Assembly: GCF_017948485.1 (NCBI RefSeq)
Contig: NZ_JAFFSX010000008.1
Span: 305,244-369,243 of the forward strand
DNA: 64,000 bases
Source of the DNA: Streptomyces sp. GESEQ-35
GTDB taxonomy: Bacteria > Actinomycetota > Actinomycetes > Streptomycetales > Streptomycetaceae
Direction: 5' to 3'
This document shows positions 16,598 to 25,153 of the stretch, in pieces (position 1 is the stretch's first letter; each line of letters opens with the position of its first letter). A model generated the notes under the pieces. The model saw only the letters and a program-made list of their open reading frames with translations, was not told the origin of the DNA and did not search any database. A program made the position numbers and the translations under genes.

Positions 16598-18291
16598 CTG
16601 GCGTGACTCGCGGCGCCGGTCGCCGAGAGCGGCTCCACCACCGGAAGGCCCGCCGCCACCCAGCTCCGCATCCCGCCCAGGACATCCACCACGTCGGCGC
16701 CGCGTGCCGTGAGGAGGGCGGCCGCCTCCCGGGAACGGGTGCCGGAGCGGCAGATCGCGACCAACGGCCGGTCCTGCGCGGCCTCCGGCAGCCGGCCACC
16801 GGCCACCAGAGCGGACAGCGGAGCGTGTACGGCGCCGGGTGCGTGGCCGGCGTCCCACTCGTCCCGCTCCCTTACGTCCAGGAGTACGGCGCCCGACTCC
16901 GCGCCGGTCCGCCGGTGCGCCTCCTCGGGCGTGATCCTCGCCATGGGCAGCCCGGCCGCGGCCGCCGCGGTGAACGCGTCGTCGACGGCAACGACGTCCC
17001 GCCCGGCCGCGTCCAGCAGTGAGGCGGCGACGGCGGCCCGCATGCCGCCCGCGCAGTGCACCCACACCGTGCCGTCCGGTATCTCCGCCAGCCGCTCGCG
17101 CAACTGGTGCAACGGAATGTGCAGAGCTCCCTTGATGTGGCCGGCCGCTTGTTCGGCGGCCCGCCGCACGTCCAGGACCACCACCTCGTCGGTCGGTCGC
17201 CCGGCCAGCCCGGCGAAGGTGCCGCGCGGGAAGGAGCGCGGTGACTCGCTCTCGCGCACCCAGACCGCGGGAGATCCGGTTGCCGCCGCGGCGGGCCGGT
17301 CGACGCCGACCCGGACGAGTTCACGCTGGGCGTCGGCGAGTTGGGCGGGCGTGGCGGCCAGCAGCGTGACCGGCTTGCCCCAGGGCAGCAGCCAGGCCAG
17401 ATAGGTGGCGAGCTGCCCCTCGGCCTCGAAGTTGAACGACCCGGCGACATGGCCCTCCGCGAACGCCCGCCGGTCCCGCAGGTCCACCACCCACTCCCCG
17501 TCCGCCAGCCGTGCCGCGATCTCCTCGGCGTCGGCCCGACGGGGTGGGGTCAGATCCACGGGGCCGGGGCCCTGGGCGTTCGCCGGCCCCATGTGGGCGT
17601 AGTACGCGGGGACGTCGTCGAGGCCGGCGAGCAGGTCGGCGACGAAGGCGTCGACGTCCTTGAGGAGAGCCTCGTTGGCGGTGCGCTCGTGGCCGATGGT
17701 CGTCGTCGCCCCGCCCGTGGCCTGCGCGGCGGAACAGAAACTCCCGAACCCGTGCGTGGGCAGCACCGCGGTCTCGTCCGGCAGTGCGGCGGCCAGTCGA
17801 TGGGCGGAGTCGTGCTGTGCCCGGGCCAGCCGGTCGGTCAGCCGGGGTTCCACCAGGTCGGGCCGTCCGACCGTGCCGATCAGCAGGGAACCGCCGGTGA
17901 AGACGGCCACCGCCCGCCCGGCCTCTTCCAGGACGTACGCGGTGTGGTGCGGGGTGTGTCCGGGCGTGGCCAGCGCACGCAGCGCCAGATCACCTTCGAT
18001 CTCCGTCACGTCGCCGTCGGCGACCGGCGTCCGCTGGAACGAGACCCGTGCCGCGGCCGGCACGAGATACACGGCGCCGGTGATCCGGGCCAGCTCCAGG
18101 CCGCCGGACACGTAGTCGTTGTGGACATGGGTCTCGACGACGTGCGTGATCCGCACCTCGCGCCGGGCGGCGGCCGTGATCACCCGGTCGATGTCCCGCG
18201 GCGGGTCCACCACCACGGCGCCGCGGGCCCCGCCCGCCAGATAGCCGCGATTGCCCAGCCCCGGCACCTCGATGGTGTCGACGAAATACAC
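16594..18291 (-). CDS. Persulfide dioxygenase-like MBL-fold protein fused to three rhodanese domains
   Basis: This 565-residue fusion resembles CstB. The N-terminal metallo-beta-lactamase domain (about 1-240) has the iron-site motif THVHNDYVSGG and further ligands in TPGHTPHH and LPTHGFGSFC, typical of persulfide dioxygenases. Three rhodanese-like modules follow. The first (about 260-345) has lost the catalytic cysteine (LLAATPAQ). The second has VHCAGGMRAA and the third AICRSGTRSR, both with cysteine. It would oxidise mycothiol or other low-molecular-weight persulfide to sulfite and join it to sulfane sulfur as thiosulfate. It is the first gene of a two-gene operon with the exporter. Two G-tract palindromes lie 26-73 bp upstream. 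Confidence 0.9.
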   Translation of the reverse strand: MYFVDTIEVPGLGNRGYLAGGARGAVVVDPPRDIDRVITAAARREVRITHVVETHVHNDYVSGGLELARITGAVYLVPAAARVSFQRTPVADGDVTEIEGDLALRALATPGHTPHHTAYVLEEAGRAVAVFTGGSLLIGTVGRPDLVEPRLTDRLARAQHDSAHRLAAALPDETAVLPTHGFGSFCSAAQATGGATTTIGHERTANEALLKDVDAFVADLLAGLDDVPAYYAHMGPANAQGPGPVDLTPPRRADAEEIAARLADGEWVVDLRDRRAFAEGHVAGSFNFEAEGQLATYLAWLLPWGKPVTLLAATPAQLADAQRELVRVGVDRPAAAATGSPAVWVRESESPRSFPRGTFAGLAGRPTDEVVVLDVRRAAEQAAGHIKGALHIPLHQLRERLAEIPDGTVWVHCAGGMRAAVAASLLDAAGRDVVAVDDAFTAAAAAGLPMARITPEEAHRRTGAESGAVLLDVRERDEWDAGHAPGAVHAPLSALVAGGRLPEAAQDRPLVAICRSGTRSREAAALLTARGADVVDVLGGMRSWVAAGLPVVEPLSATGAASHAR

Positions 18292-18316
18292 GGTGGCACT
18301 CCTCTCCTCGGATAAT

Positions 18317-18330
18317 TACCCCCGGGGGTA
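18317..18330. promoter_or_regulatory. CstR-type operator 1 in the persulfide dioxygenase / mycothiol dehydrogenase promoter
   Basis: TACCCCCGGGGGTA is a perfect 14-bp palindrome 26 bp upstream of the persulfide dioxygenase start. It matches the second copy at 18351-18364 exactly and resembles the site at 15515-15530. CsoR-family repressors bind such G/C tracts flanked by TA steps. Confidence 0.75.
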
Positions 18331-18350
18331 TGTGAGCACCGTAGCAGAGG

Positions 18351-18364
18351 TACCCCCGGGGGTA
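18351..18364. promoter_or_regulatory. CstR-type operator 2 in the same divergent promoter
   Basis: This is a second perfect copy of TACCCCCGGGGGTA, 34 bp (about three helical turns) from the first and about 90 bp upstream of the mycothiol dehydrogenase start. Its position between two divergent genes suggests it controls both. A separate perfect palindrome, ACTGATCAGT, lies at 18391-18400. Confidence 0.7.
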
Positions 18365-18452
18365 TTTTTGGTGACGGAATCCGCGCCCTTACTGATCAGT
18401 CACGCGTAGGGTCGGGAGGACATGCAGAAGAGCGACAGAAGGGGTCAGGCCC

Positions 18453-19541
18453 ATGGCGCAGCAGGTTCGTGGAGTGATCGCACCGGGCAAGGACGAGCCC
18501 GTCCGGGTGGAGACGATCGTGGTACCCGACCCGGCGCCGGGCGAGGCCGTCGTCCAGGTGCAGGCCTGCGGGGTGTGTCATACCGACCTCCACTACAAGC
18601 AGGGCGGCATCAACGACGAGTTCCCCTTCCTGCTGGGCCACGAGGCCGCCGGCGTCGTGGAGGCGGTCGGGGACGGGGTGACGGACGTCGCGCCCGGTGA
18701 CTTCGTGATCCTCAACTGGCGTGCGGTGTGCGGTCATTGCCGGGCCTGTCTGCGGGGCCGCCCCTGGTACTGCTTCGACACCCACAACGCCGGACAGAAG
18801 ATGACGCTCGCCTCGACCGGGCAGGAGCTGTCCCCGGCCCTCGGCATCGGCGCCTTCGCCGAGAAGACGCTGGTCGCCGCCGGACAGTGCACCAAGGTCG
18901 ATCCGGCGGTGTCGCCCGCCGTGGCCGGGCTCCTCGGCTGCGGTGTGATGGCGGGCATCGGGGCCGCGATCAACACCGGCAACGTCGGGCGCGGCGACAC
19001 GGTCGCGGTCATCGGCTGCGGCGGTGTGGGCGACGCGGCGATCGCCGGTTCGAGCCTGGCCGGAGCCGCGAAGATCATCGCCGTGGACATCGACGACCGG
19101 AAGCTGGCCACCGCCCGGACGATGGGCGCCACCCACACGGTCAACTCCAAGGAGACCGACCCGGTTGAGGCGATCCGCGACCTGACCGGCGGCTTCGGCG
19201 CCGACGTCGTCATCGAGGCCGTCGGCCGCCCGGAGACGTACAAGCAGGCCTTCTACGCCCGCGACCTCGCCGGAACGGTCGTCCTCGTCGGCGTACCGAC
19301 CCCCGAGATGAAGCTCGAACTGCCCCTGCTCGACGTCTTCGGGCGCGGCGGGGCGCTCAAGTCCTCCTGGTACGGGGACTGTCTGCCCTCCCGCGACTTC
19401 CCCATGCTCATCGACCTGCATCAGCAGGGGCGCCTGGATCTGGGGACGTTCGTGACCGAGACGATCCAACTCGACGAGGTGGAGAAGGCGTTCGAGCGGA
19501 TGCACCACGGCGACGTCCTGCGCTCGGTGGTGGTGCTGTGA
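18453..19541 (+). CDS. mscR: S-(hydroxymethyl)mycothiol dehydrogenase
   Basis: This 362-residue zinc-dependent medium-chain dehydrogenase oxidises the mycothiol-formaldehyde adduct and, as MscR, can reduce S-nitrosomycothiol. Catalytic zinc ligands are in CGVCHTDLHY and GHEAAG. The structural zinc loop is CGHCRACLRGRPWYC. The nucleotide site is IGCGGVGDAA. Overall sequence and length match the mycobacterial MscR (Rv2259-type). GAAGGGG precedes the ATG at 18453. The stop TGA shares one base with the ATG of the next gene, an MBL hydrolase that accompanies MscR in actinobacteria. It is divergent from the persulfide dioxygenase and shares the CstR-type operators. Confidence 0.92.
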   Translation: MAQQVRGVIAPGKDEPVRVETIVVPDPAPGEAVVQVQACGVCHTDLHYKQGGINDEFPFLLGHEAAGVVEAVGDGVTDVAPGDFVILNWRAVCGHCRACLRGRPWYCFDTHNAGQKMTLASTGQELSPALGIGAFAEKTLVAAGQCTKVDPAVSPAVAGLLGCGVMAGIGAAINTGNVGRGDTVAVIGCGGVGDAAIAGSSLAGAAKIIAVDIDDRKLATARTMGATHTVNSKETDPVEAIRDLTGGFGADVVIEAVGRPETYKQAFYARDLAGTVVLVGVPTPEMKLELPLLDVFGRGGALKSSWYGDCLPSRDFPMLIDLHQQGRLDLGTFVTETIQLDEVEKAFERMHHGDVLRSVVVL

Positions 19542-20170
19542 TGGGCGCCCGCATCGAACGCCTCGTCACGTCCGGGCAGTTCACCCTCGACGGCGGCACC
19601 TGGGACGTCGACAACAACGTGTGGATCGTCGGCGACGACCACGAGGCCATCGTCATCGACGCCGCCCACGACGCCGACGCCATCGCCGAGGCCGTCGGAG
19701 ACCGCCGGCTGACCGCCATCGTCTGCACCCACGCCCACAACGACCACATCGATGCCGCTCCCGCCCTCGCCGACCGCACCGGTGCCACCATCTGGCTGCA
19801 CCCCGACGACCTGCCGCTGTGGAAGCTCACCCACCCGGACCGCGACCCGGACGCCCATCTCGCCGACGGGCAGGTGATCGAGGCCGCGGGCGCCGACCTG
19901 ACCGTCCTGTACACCCCCGGGCACGCGCCCGGCGCGGTCTGCCTCTACGACCAGGGCCTCGGCGCCGTCTTCACCGGCGACACCCTCTTCCAGGGCGGGC
20001 CGGGCGCCACCGGCCGCTCCTACTCGCACTTTCCGACGATCGTCACCTCGATCCGGGAGCGACTGCTCACCCTGCCGCCCGAGACGAAGGTCCTCACCGG
20101 CCACGGCGACTCGACGACGATCGGCGCCGAGGCCCCGCACCTGGAGGAATGGATCGCCCGTGGACACTGA
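19541..20170 (+). CDS. MBL-fold hydrolase paired with mycothiol dehydrogenase
   Basis: This 209-residue metallo-beta-lactamase fold protein has the metal motif THAHNDHID, a downstream TPGHAPG, the bridging aspartate in FTGDTLF and a final histidine in TGHGDST. It is glyoxalase II-like and probably hydrolyses the S-formylmycothiol thioester produced by the dehydrogenase. The same pair occurs in Mycobacterium (Rv2259-Rv2260). ATG 19541 overlaps the stop of mscR by one base, and its own end overlaps the DUF4180 gene by 11 bases. The specific substrate is inferred from context. Confidence 0.88.
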   Translation: MGARIERLVTSGQFTLDGGTWDVDNNVWIVGDDHEAIVIDAAHDADAIAEAVGDRRLTAIVCTHAHNDHIDAAPALADRTGATIWLHPDDLPLWKLTHPDRDPDAHLADGQVIEAAGADLTVLYTPGHAPGAVCLYDQGLGAVFTGDTLFQGGPGATGRSYSHFPTIVTSIRERLLTLPPETKVLTGHGDSTTIGAEAPHLEEWIARGH

Positions 20171-20552
20171 CGCCGCGCCCCCTGCCGACGAGATCGTGAC
20201 CCTGCACGGTGTCACCGTCCTGCGCTGCGCTCCCGACGGCCCACCGCTCGACGGCGAGCGTGCGGCATTGGACCTCATCGGCGACGCCGGGTGGCGCGAG
20301 GCGGAACTGGTCGCGGTGCCCGCGGAGCGTGTGCCGGACGAGTTCTTCCGGCTGCGTTCGGGGATCGCGGGCGCGATCGTGCAGAAGTTCGCCCAGTACC
20401 GCCTGCGCCTGGCCGTCGTCGGGGACATCGCACCGCACGTCGCCGACAGCCAGGCACTGCGGGACTTCGTGTACGAGAGCAATCTGGGCAACCAGCTCTG
20501 GTTCCTGTCCGCCTACGCCGATCTGGACGAGCGGCTGCGCCCGACCGTGTGA
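20160..20552 (+). CDS. DUF4180 domain protein
   Basis: This 130-residue protein fits DUF4180 from memory of that family: an alternating start ending in LDLIGDAGW, then RSGIAGAIVQKFAQYRLRLAVVGD and a C-terminal YESNLGNQLWF. No enzyme motif is seen and the function is unknown. GTG 20160 lies inside the 3' end of the MBL hydrolase gene (11-bp overlap), so it is probably co-translated as the third gene of the mscR operon. That placement is the only hint of a role in thiol or aldehyde stress. Confidence 0.85.
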   Translation: MDTDAAPPADEIVTLHGVTVLRCAPDGPPLDGERAALDLIGDAGWREAELVAVPAERVPDEFFRLRSGIAGAIVQKFAQYRLRLAVVGDIAPHVADSQALRDFVYESNLGNQLWFLSAYADLDERLRPTV

Positions 20553-20631
20553 CTGCCCGGAAAAACACGACAGAGGATGTCCGGCTTACCCGTCACTCTC
20601 GAAGGAGACGAGGTCACACGGGAGGTCGGAC

Positions 20632-21546
20632 ATGTCACAGCCGCTACAGGGCAAGGTCGCGCTGGTCGCCGGAGCGTCACGGGGAGCCGGACGCGGTATC
20701 GCCGTAGAACTCGGGGCGGCCGGCGCCACCGTCTACGTCACCGGGCGCACCACCCGCGAACGGCGCTCGGAGTACGACCGCCCGGAGACCATCGAGGACA
20801 CCGCCGACCTGGTCACCGAGGCGGGCGGCCACGGCATCGCCGTACCCACCGACCACCTCGAACCGGCGCAGGTCCGCAGCCTCGTGGACCGCATCGCCGA
20901 CGAACAGGGCCGCCTCGACGTCCTGGTCAACGACGTCTGGGGCGGCGAAAAGCTCTTCGAGTGGGACAGCACGGTCTGGGAGCACGACCTCGACAACGGA
21001 CTCAGGCTGCTCCGGCTCGCCGTCGAGACGCACGCGATCACCAGCCACCACGCCCTGCCGCTGCTCCTGCGCAGCCCTGCCGGCCTGGTCGTCGAGATGA
21101 CCGACGGCACCGCCGAGTACAACCGCGAGAACTACCGCGTCAACTTCTTCTACGACCTTGCCAAGTCGTCCGTGCTGCGCATGGCCTTCGCCCTCGGCCA
21201 CGAACTCGGCCCGCGCGGCGCCACCGCCGTCGCCCTCACCCCGGGCTGGCTGCGCTCGGAGATGATGCTCGACAACTACGAGGTACGCGAGGAGAACTGG
21301 CGCGACGCCCTCAAGGTCTCCCCTCACTTCGCCATCTCGGAGACCCCCCGCTACGTGGGCCGCGCCGTCACCGCCCTCGCCGCCGACCCCGACATGGCCC
21401 GCTGGAACGGCGAGTCCCTCTCCAGCGGAAGCCTCGCCCAGGAGTACGGCTTCACCGACCTCGACGGCAGCCGCCCGGACGCCTGGCGCTATCTCGTCGA
21501 GGTACAGGACGCGGGGAAACCGGCGGATGTGACGGGCTATCGGTGA
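20632..21546 (+). CDS. SDR-family oxidoreductase with unusual catalytic region
   Basis: This 304-residue short-chain dehydrogenase has the cofactor loop GASRGAGRGIA, an NADPH-friendly TGRTTRER after strand two, and YDLAK as the Tyr-x3-Lys pair. The serine normally found about 13 residues before the tyrosine is not evident; the strand reads VVEMTDGTAEY, so threonine may substitute. It is longer than classical SDRs (about 250) because of a C-terminal extension. GGGAGG precedes ATG 20632. It follows DUF4180 by 79 bp and may be a separate unit. The substrate is unknown. Confidence 0.88.
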   Translation: MSQPLQGKVALVAGASRGAGRGIAVELGAAGATVYVTGRTTRERRSEYDRPETIEDTADLVTEAGGHGIAVPTDHLEPAQVRSLVDRIADEQGRLDVLVNDVWGGEKLFEWDSTVWEHDLDNGLRLLRLAVETHAITSHHALPLLLRSPAGLVVEMTDGTAEYNRENYRVNFFYDLAKSSVLRMAFALGHELGPRGATAVALTPGWLRSEMMLDNYEVREENWRDALKVSPHFAISETPRYVGRAVTALAADPDMARWNGESLSSGSLAQEYGFTDLDGSRPDAWRYLVEVQDAGKPADVTGYR

Positions 21547-21890
21547 GGCCAGGTGCTGCTCGCCGGGGGCAGGGGCCAGCGCGCCGGATGGCCCGGCGGT
21601 AGCGCCAGGTCGTCCCGTACGGCCGCGTAGTAGCCCTCACGCCCGGCGCGCTGGCGCTCCAGCAGTGCCTGCCAGGCCTCAGGGTCGCGAGTGCCGGCGC
21701 GCAAGAACGCCTCCATCTCCATCACGGTGACGACCCACACCCGGGCCCGCTCCATCACCTTCGTGCTGCCCAGCAGGATCAGCGCCTCACCGGACGGATC
21801 CCGGGCCACGGTGGCCTCCGCCATCAGGGGCGCCGCCTCCTGAGGGGACAAGGGGTGCGGATGCGGGTCGTTGCCGAGATGCGAGGCCAC
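21537..21890 (-). CDS. Small hypothetical protein
   Basis: This 117-residue soluble protein has no domain I recognise. A central LILLGSTKVMERARVWVVTVMEMEAFLRAG suggests mixed strand and helix. The only start available in frame is GTG 21890. The frame upstream stays open for 11 more codons (TLKKSVTLTY region) that look protein-like but hold no start codon, so the ancestral start may have been lost. The 3' end overlaps the convergent SDR gene by 10 bp. Confidence 0.55.
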   Translation of the reverse strand: MASHLGNDPHPHPLSPQEAAPLMAEATVARDPSGEALILLGSTKVMERARVWVVTVMEMEAFLRAGTRDPEAWQALLERQRAGREGYYAAVRDDLALPPGHPARWPLPPASSTWPHR

Positions 21891-21965
21891 CCGGTAGGTC
21901 AGCGTGACGGACTTCTTCAGCGTGCGTACTCATACTGAGCGGGACCGGTGAAGTCCGGAGAGGTG

Positions 21966-22035
21966 CAGCGCCCCGTAAGGGGCGCGGGGAACTGCGCGAC
22001 CAGCCCCCACCGGCCTGCGGTAAACGACGCGCACA
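21966..22035. repeat. Streptomyces-type intergenic repeat with GCGCCCC hairpin
   Basis: The segment begins with a perfect hairpin, GCGCCCC (21968-21974), loop GTAA, GGGGCGC (21979-21985), and continues with GGGGAACTGCGCGACCAGC. This sequence type recurs between genes in many Streptomyces genomes, which I know from general familiarity and not from a search. It lies in the promoter region of the next SDR gene. Confidence 0.55.
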
Positions 22036-22062
22036 ACCGGTGGAACGCTTAGGTTCGGGTCC

Positions 22063-22860
22063 ATGACGGACACAACACGCTTCCAAGGGTACGGAGTTCT
22101 CATCACCGGCGCCGCCCGCGGCATCGGTGCGGCCGTCGCGCGGAGGCTTGGCGAAGAGGGCGCACGGGTACTCGTGACCGACAGGGACGGGCCGGAGGCG
22201 GAGAAGTCGGCGTCGGGCTTGCGTGAACTGGGTCTCTCCGCCGAGGCGTTGGTGTGCGATGTCGCGGACCGGGTCTCGGTGGAGGCGGCCGTCGAACACG
22301 CCGTCGGCGCCTTCGGGTCCCTCGACGTCCTGGTCAACAGCGCGGCCTGCTGCACCGTCGACACCCCGCTCTTCGAGGACGGCCCGGACGAGGCGTGGGA
22401 CCGCGACCTCGACATCACCCTGACCGGCGCCTACCGCTGCTGTCGCGCCGCCCTGCCTCACCTGGCGGCCTCCGGGCGCGGCGCGATCGTCAGCATCGGC
22501 TCGGTCAACGGCGCACAGGACTTCGGCAACCACGCCTACAGCGCCGCCAAGGCGGGCCTCGTCTCCCTGACCCGCACCCTCGCCGGGCACGCCGCGCCGC
22601 GCGGAGTCCGCGTGAACCTGGTGATGCCGGGCACTGTGCGCACCTCGGCCTGGGAGGGGCGGGACGACGAACTCGACGCGCTGCGCCCGCACTATCCCCT
22701 GGGCCGGGTCGGCGAACCGGAGGACATCGCCGCGGCCGTCGCCTTCCTCGCCTCCCGCGACGCGGCGTGGATCACCGGCACCACGCTCACCGTCGACGGC
22801 GGCATCACGGCGGTCAACACCGCGTTCCACACGGTTGTCCGGCGACGTGGAGACGCCTAG
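22063..22860 (+). CDS. SDR-family oxidoreductase (classical)
   Basis: This 265-residue classical short-chain dehydrogenase has the cofactor motif GAARGIGAA, the NSAA structural motif, catalytic Ser in SIGSVNG and YSAAK. The end ITGTTLTVDGG matches 3-oxoacyl-ACP reductase-like and sugar or alcohol dehydrogenases. An acidic residue after strand two (VTDRDG) favours NAD(H). Its substrate is unknown. It ends 5 bp before the convergent decarboxylase gene. Confidence 0.9.
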   Translation: MTDTTRFQGYGVLITGAARGIGAAVARRLGEEGARVLVTDRDGPEAEKSASGLRELGLSAEALVCDVADRVSVEAAVEHAVGAFGSLDVLVNSAACCTVDTPLFEDGPDEAWDRDLDITLTGAYRCCRAALPHLAASGRGAIVSIGSVNGAQDFGNHAYSAAKAGLVSLTRTLAGHAAPRGVRVNLVMPGTVRTSAWEGRDDELDALRPHYPLGRVGEPEDIAAAVAFLASRDAAWITGTTLTVDGGITAVNTAFHTVVRRRGDA

Positions 22861-22865
22861 GACGC

Positions 22866-24257
22866 TCAGGCCTCTGCGAGTGCCCTGCGGATCGCGCCCA
22901 GGATCCGGTCCACATCCACCTCGGACGTACGCCAGTTGCTGAACGCCGCCCGCAGCCCGGGAGTTCCGCCGTAGACGGTCGGCGTCAGAAACGTCTCGCC
23001 GGACTCGGTGACCGCGTGCGCCAGAGCGTCGACCCGCTCCTGGGTCGGCTCGTCGGCCAGGGTGAAGCAGACGACGTTCAGCCGGACCGGCGCGAGGAGG
23101 CGCAGACCGGGCGTCTGCTCGATGCGCTCGCCCAGACGGCGGGCGAGTGCGACGGTGCGCTCGACGATCTCACGGTGTCCCTCACGGCCGTACGCCATGA
23201 GGGAGAACCAGGCCGGCAGCGCCCGCAGCCGGCGGGAGCTCTCCGGGGTGAGGTGCAGGAAGTCGGGGTCCTTGGTGGGCAGCCCGATGTACGGCGACGC
23301 GTTGTGGAAGACCTTCACCTGGAGGTCCTGGCGGCGGGTGAACTGGACGGCCGCGTCGTAGGGCACGTCGAGCCACTTGTGCAGGTCGACGCAGACCGAG
23401 TCGGCGGCGTCGAGACCGTCGACGAGATGCGCGTACGCGGGGGAGAGGGCGGCGAAGCCACCGAAGGCGGCATCGACGTGGAGCCAGAAGTCGTACCGGT
23501 CCTTGAGCGCGGCGATGGCTCCCAGGTCGTCGAAGTCCACGGTGTTCACGGTGCCGGCGTTGGCCACGACGATCGCCGGACGCCCCTCCAGCGCTTCGAG
23601 GGCATCGGCGAGCCGGCCGGCGTCGACGGCCTCGCGGCCAGGCAGCAGCGGCACCCTGCGCAGCCGGTCCCGGCCGATGCCCAGGACGGACAGCGCCTTG
23701 AGGACGGTGGAGTGCGCGCTGCCCGACAGCACTTCGACCGGGCCGAGCGCGGCGACCCCGTCCCGAGCCACCGAGACGCCGCTGCGCTCGCCCAGCCATT
23801 CCCGGGCGACGGCGAGTCCCACCATGTTGGACGCGGTCGCACCGGTCACGAACGCACCGCTGTGCGCCCCGCTCAGCCCGAACAGCTCCCGAAGCCAGCT
23901 CACCGTCTCCCGTTCCAGGGCGGTCGCCCACGAGTCGGCGGCATTGATCACGTTCTGGTCGTACGTGGTCGTCAGCCAGTCCCCGGCGAGCGCGGCCGGA
24001 GTCGCCCCGCCCGTCACGAACCCGAGATAGCGCGGGCCCGCCGAACCGGACATGCCCGGCGCCCATCGTTCGGTGAAGCGCGCGAGTGCCGCCTCGGCGC
24101 CGACACCCTCGGGCGGGAGGGCCGCGCGGTCCGGTGCGTGGTCCAGGCAGACGACCGGCCGCTCGGCCATCCCCGCCAGCTCGCGGGCGGCCAGGTCACG
24201 GGCGGACTGAAGGAGCTCGGGAAGCCGGGCGAGGTCCTCGGCGAGTGTGGGGTGCAT
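22866..24257 (-). CDS. PLP-dependent group II amino acid decarboxylase
   Basis: This 463-residue enzyme of the aromatic amino acid / glutamate decarboxylase fold has the PLP-lysine in DLHKWLDVPYD, the phosphate-binding TGATASN and the cofactor aspartate in HVDAAFGGF. It would remove CO2 from an amino acid such as an aromatic one, giving an amine. ATG 24257 is used; the frame extends 39 codons further upstream but that part is not protein-like. It is convergent with the SDR and divergent from the L,D-transpeptidase gene. No transporter or other pathway gene is adjacent, so the substrate is open. Confidence 0.9.
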   Translation of the reverse strand: MHPTLAEDLARLPELLQSARDLAARELAGMAERPVVCLDHAPDRAALPPEGVGAEAALARFTERWAPGMSGSAGPRYLGFVTGGATPAALAGDWLTTTYDQNVINAADSWATALERETVSWLRELFGLSGAHSGAFVTGATASNMVGLAVAREWLGERSGVSVARDGVAALGPVEVLSGSAHSTVLKALSVLGIGRDRLRRVPLLPGREAVDAGRLADALEALEGRPAIVVANAGTVNTVDFDDLGAIAALKDRYDFWLHVDAAFGGFAALSPAYAHLVDGLDAADSVCVDLHKWLDVPYDAAVQFTRRQDLQVKVFHNASPYIGLPTKDPDFLHLTPESSRRLRALPAWFSLMAYGREGHREIVERTVALARRLGERIEQTPGLRLLAPVRLNVVCFTLADEPTQERVDALAHAVTESGETFLTPTVYGGTPGLRAAFSNWRTSEVDVDRILGAIRRALAEA

Positions 24258-24445
24258 GAGCGCAGGGTAGGCGCGACTTTCCGCCCGGGCCCGGTCCAAT
24301 CGAGGGCGACTGGATCCGAAAGCTCCCGTCACGCGGAATGTCACCGTTTCGTCGCGGCGCATGACCGACCACAACCGAATCCGCCGAAGCGCGGTCTAGC
24401 TGGTGGCAGCGCAGACGAACACTCGCACGAAAGGCAAGAAGACCC

Positions 24446-25141
24446 ATGGGGGACATACGCAGACGGGCAGCCGTCGTACTCGGGATCACCGGACTGGTGG
24501 CACCGCTCACCATCGCACTGGGCGCCGCGCCCGCGCAGGCCGCGAGCTGCACCACACAGGCCGGCCCGTACCAGAAGCAGGTGGAGAAGTTCCTCGGCCG
24601 GCCCGTCGACGGCAAGCAGTCCACCGCCGACTGCAAGGCCACCCAGTCCTTCCAGAACAAGCACGGCATCACGCCGAACATCGGCTACGCGGGTCCCGTC
24701 ACCTGGGGCGTGATGGACCTGATGAACAAGCAGAAGGCCGTGGGGAACAACCCGAACAAAGCGGGCAAATGCCCCGTTAACAAGGGTCGTATCGCCTGCG
24801 TGAACCTCACTCTCCAGCTGAGCTGGATCCAGGACGGCGAGAAGCTCGTGTACGGGCCCGTGCCGGTCCGCACCGGCCGCAACGGCTACGAGACCCGTAC
24901 CGGCCTGAAGAAGATCTACTGGCGGAACATCGACCACGTGTCGTCGATCTACGACGTTCCCATGCCCTACGCCCAGTTCTTCGACGGCGGCCAGGCCTTC
25001 CACTCCGTAGGCCTCAGCATGTGGAACCCGCCGGGCTCGCACGGCTGCGTCAACATGACCAAGGCCACCGCCAAGAAGTACTGGTCGATGCTGAAGAAGG
25101 GCGACGACGTCTTCGTGTACGGCCGCAAGCCGGGCACCTGA
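24446..25141 (+). CDS. Secreted L,D-transpeptidase with peptidoglycan-binding region
   Basis: This 231-residue exported enzyme cross-links peptidoglycan through L,D (3-3) bonds. A signal peptide ends near AQAAS (about residue 32). A small peptidoglycan-binding-like region follows (about 35-95). The YkuD catalytic domain carries HSVGLSMWNPPGSHGCVNM with the catalytic cysteine in SHGCVNM. It is shorter than many Streptomyces Ldts and lacks an Ig-like domain. GAAAGG precedes ATG 24446. A GC-rich hairpin follows the stop. Confidence 0.93.
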   Translation: MGDIRRRAAVVLGITGLVAPLTIALGAAPAQAASCTTQAGPYQKQVEKFLGRPVDGKQSTADCKATQSFQNKHGITPNIGYAGPVTWGVMDLMNKQKAVGNNPNKAGKCPVNKGRIACVNLTLQLSWIQDGEKLVYGPVPVRTGRNGYETRTGLKKIYWRNIDHVSSIYDVPMPYAQFFDGGQAFHSVGLSMWNPPGSHGCVNMTKATAKKYWSMLKKGDDVFVYGRKPGT

Positions 25142-25153
25142 CGCAACGCCCAC

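Noticed and set aside
18422..18700. Upstream ATG with GGAGG before the mscR start
   Set aside because: The ribosome binding site is only about two bases from this ATG and the frame gives no conserved protein; the mscR frame from 18453 matches the family start.
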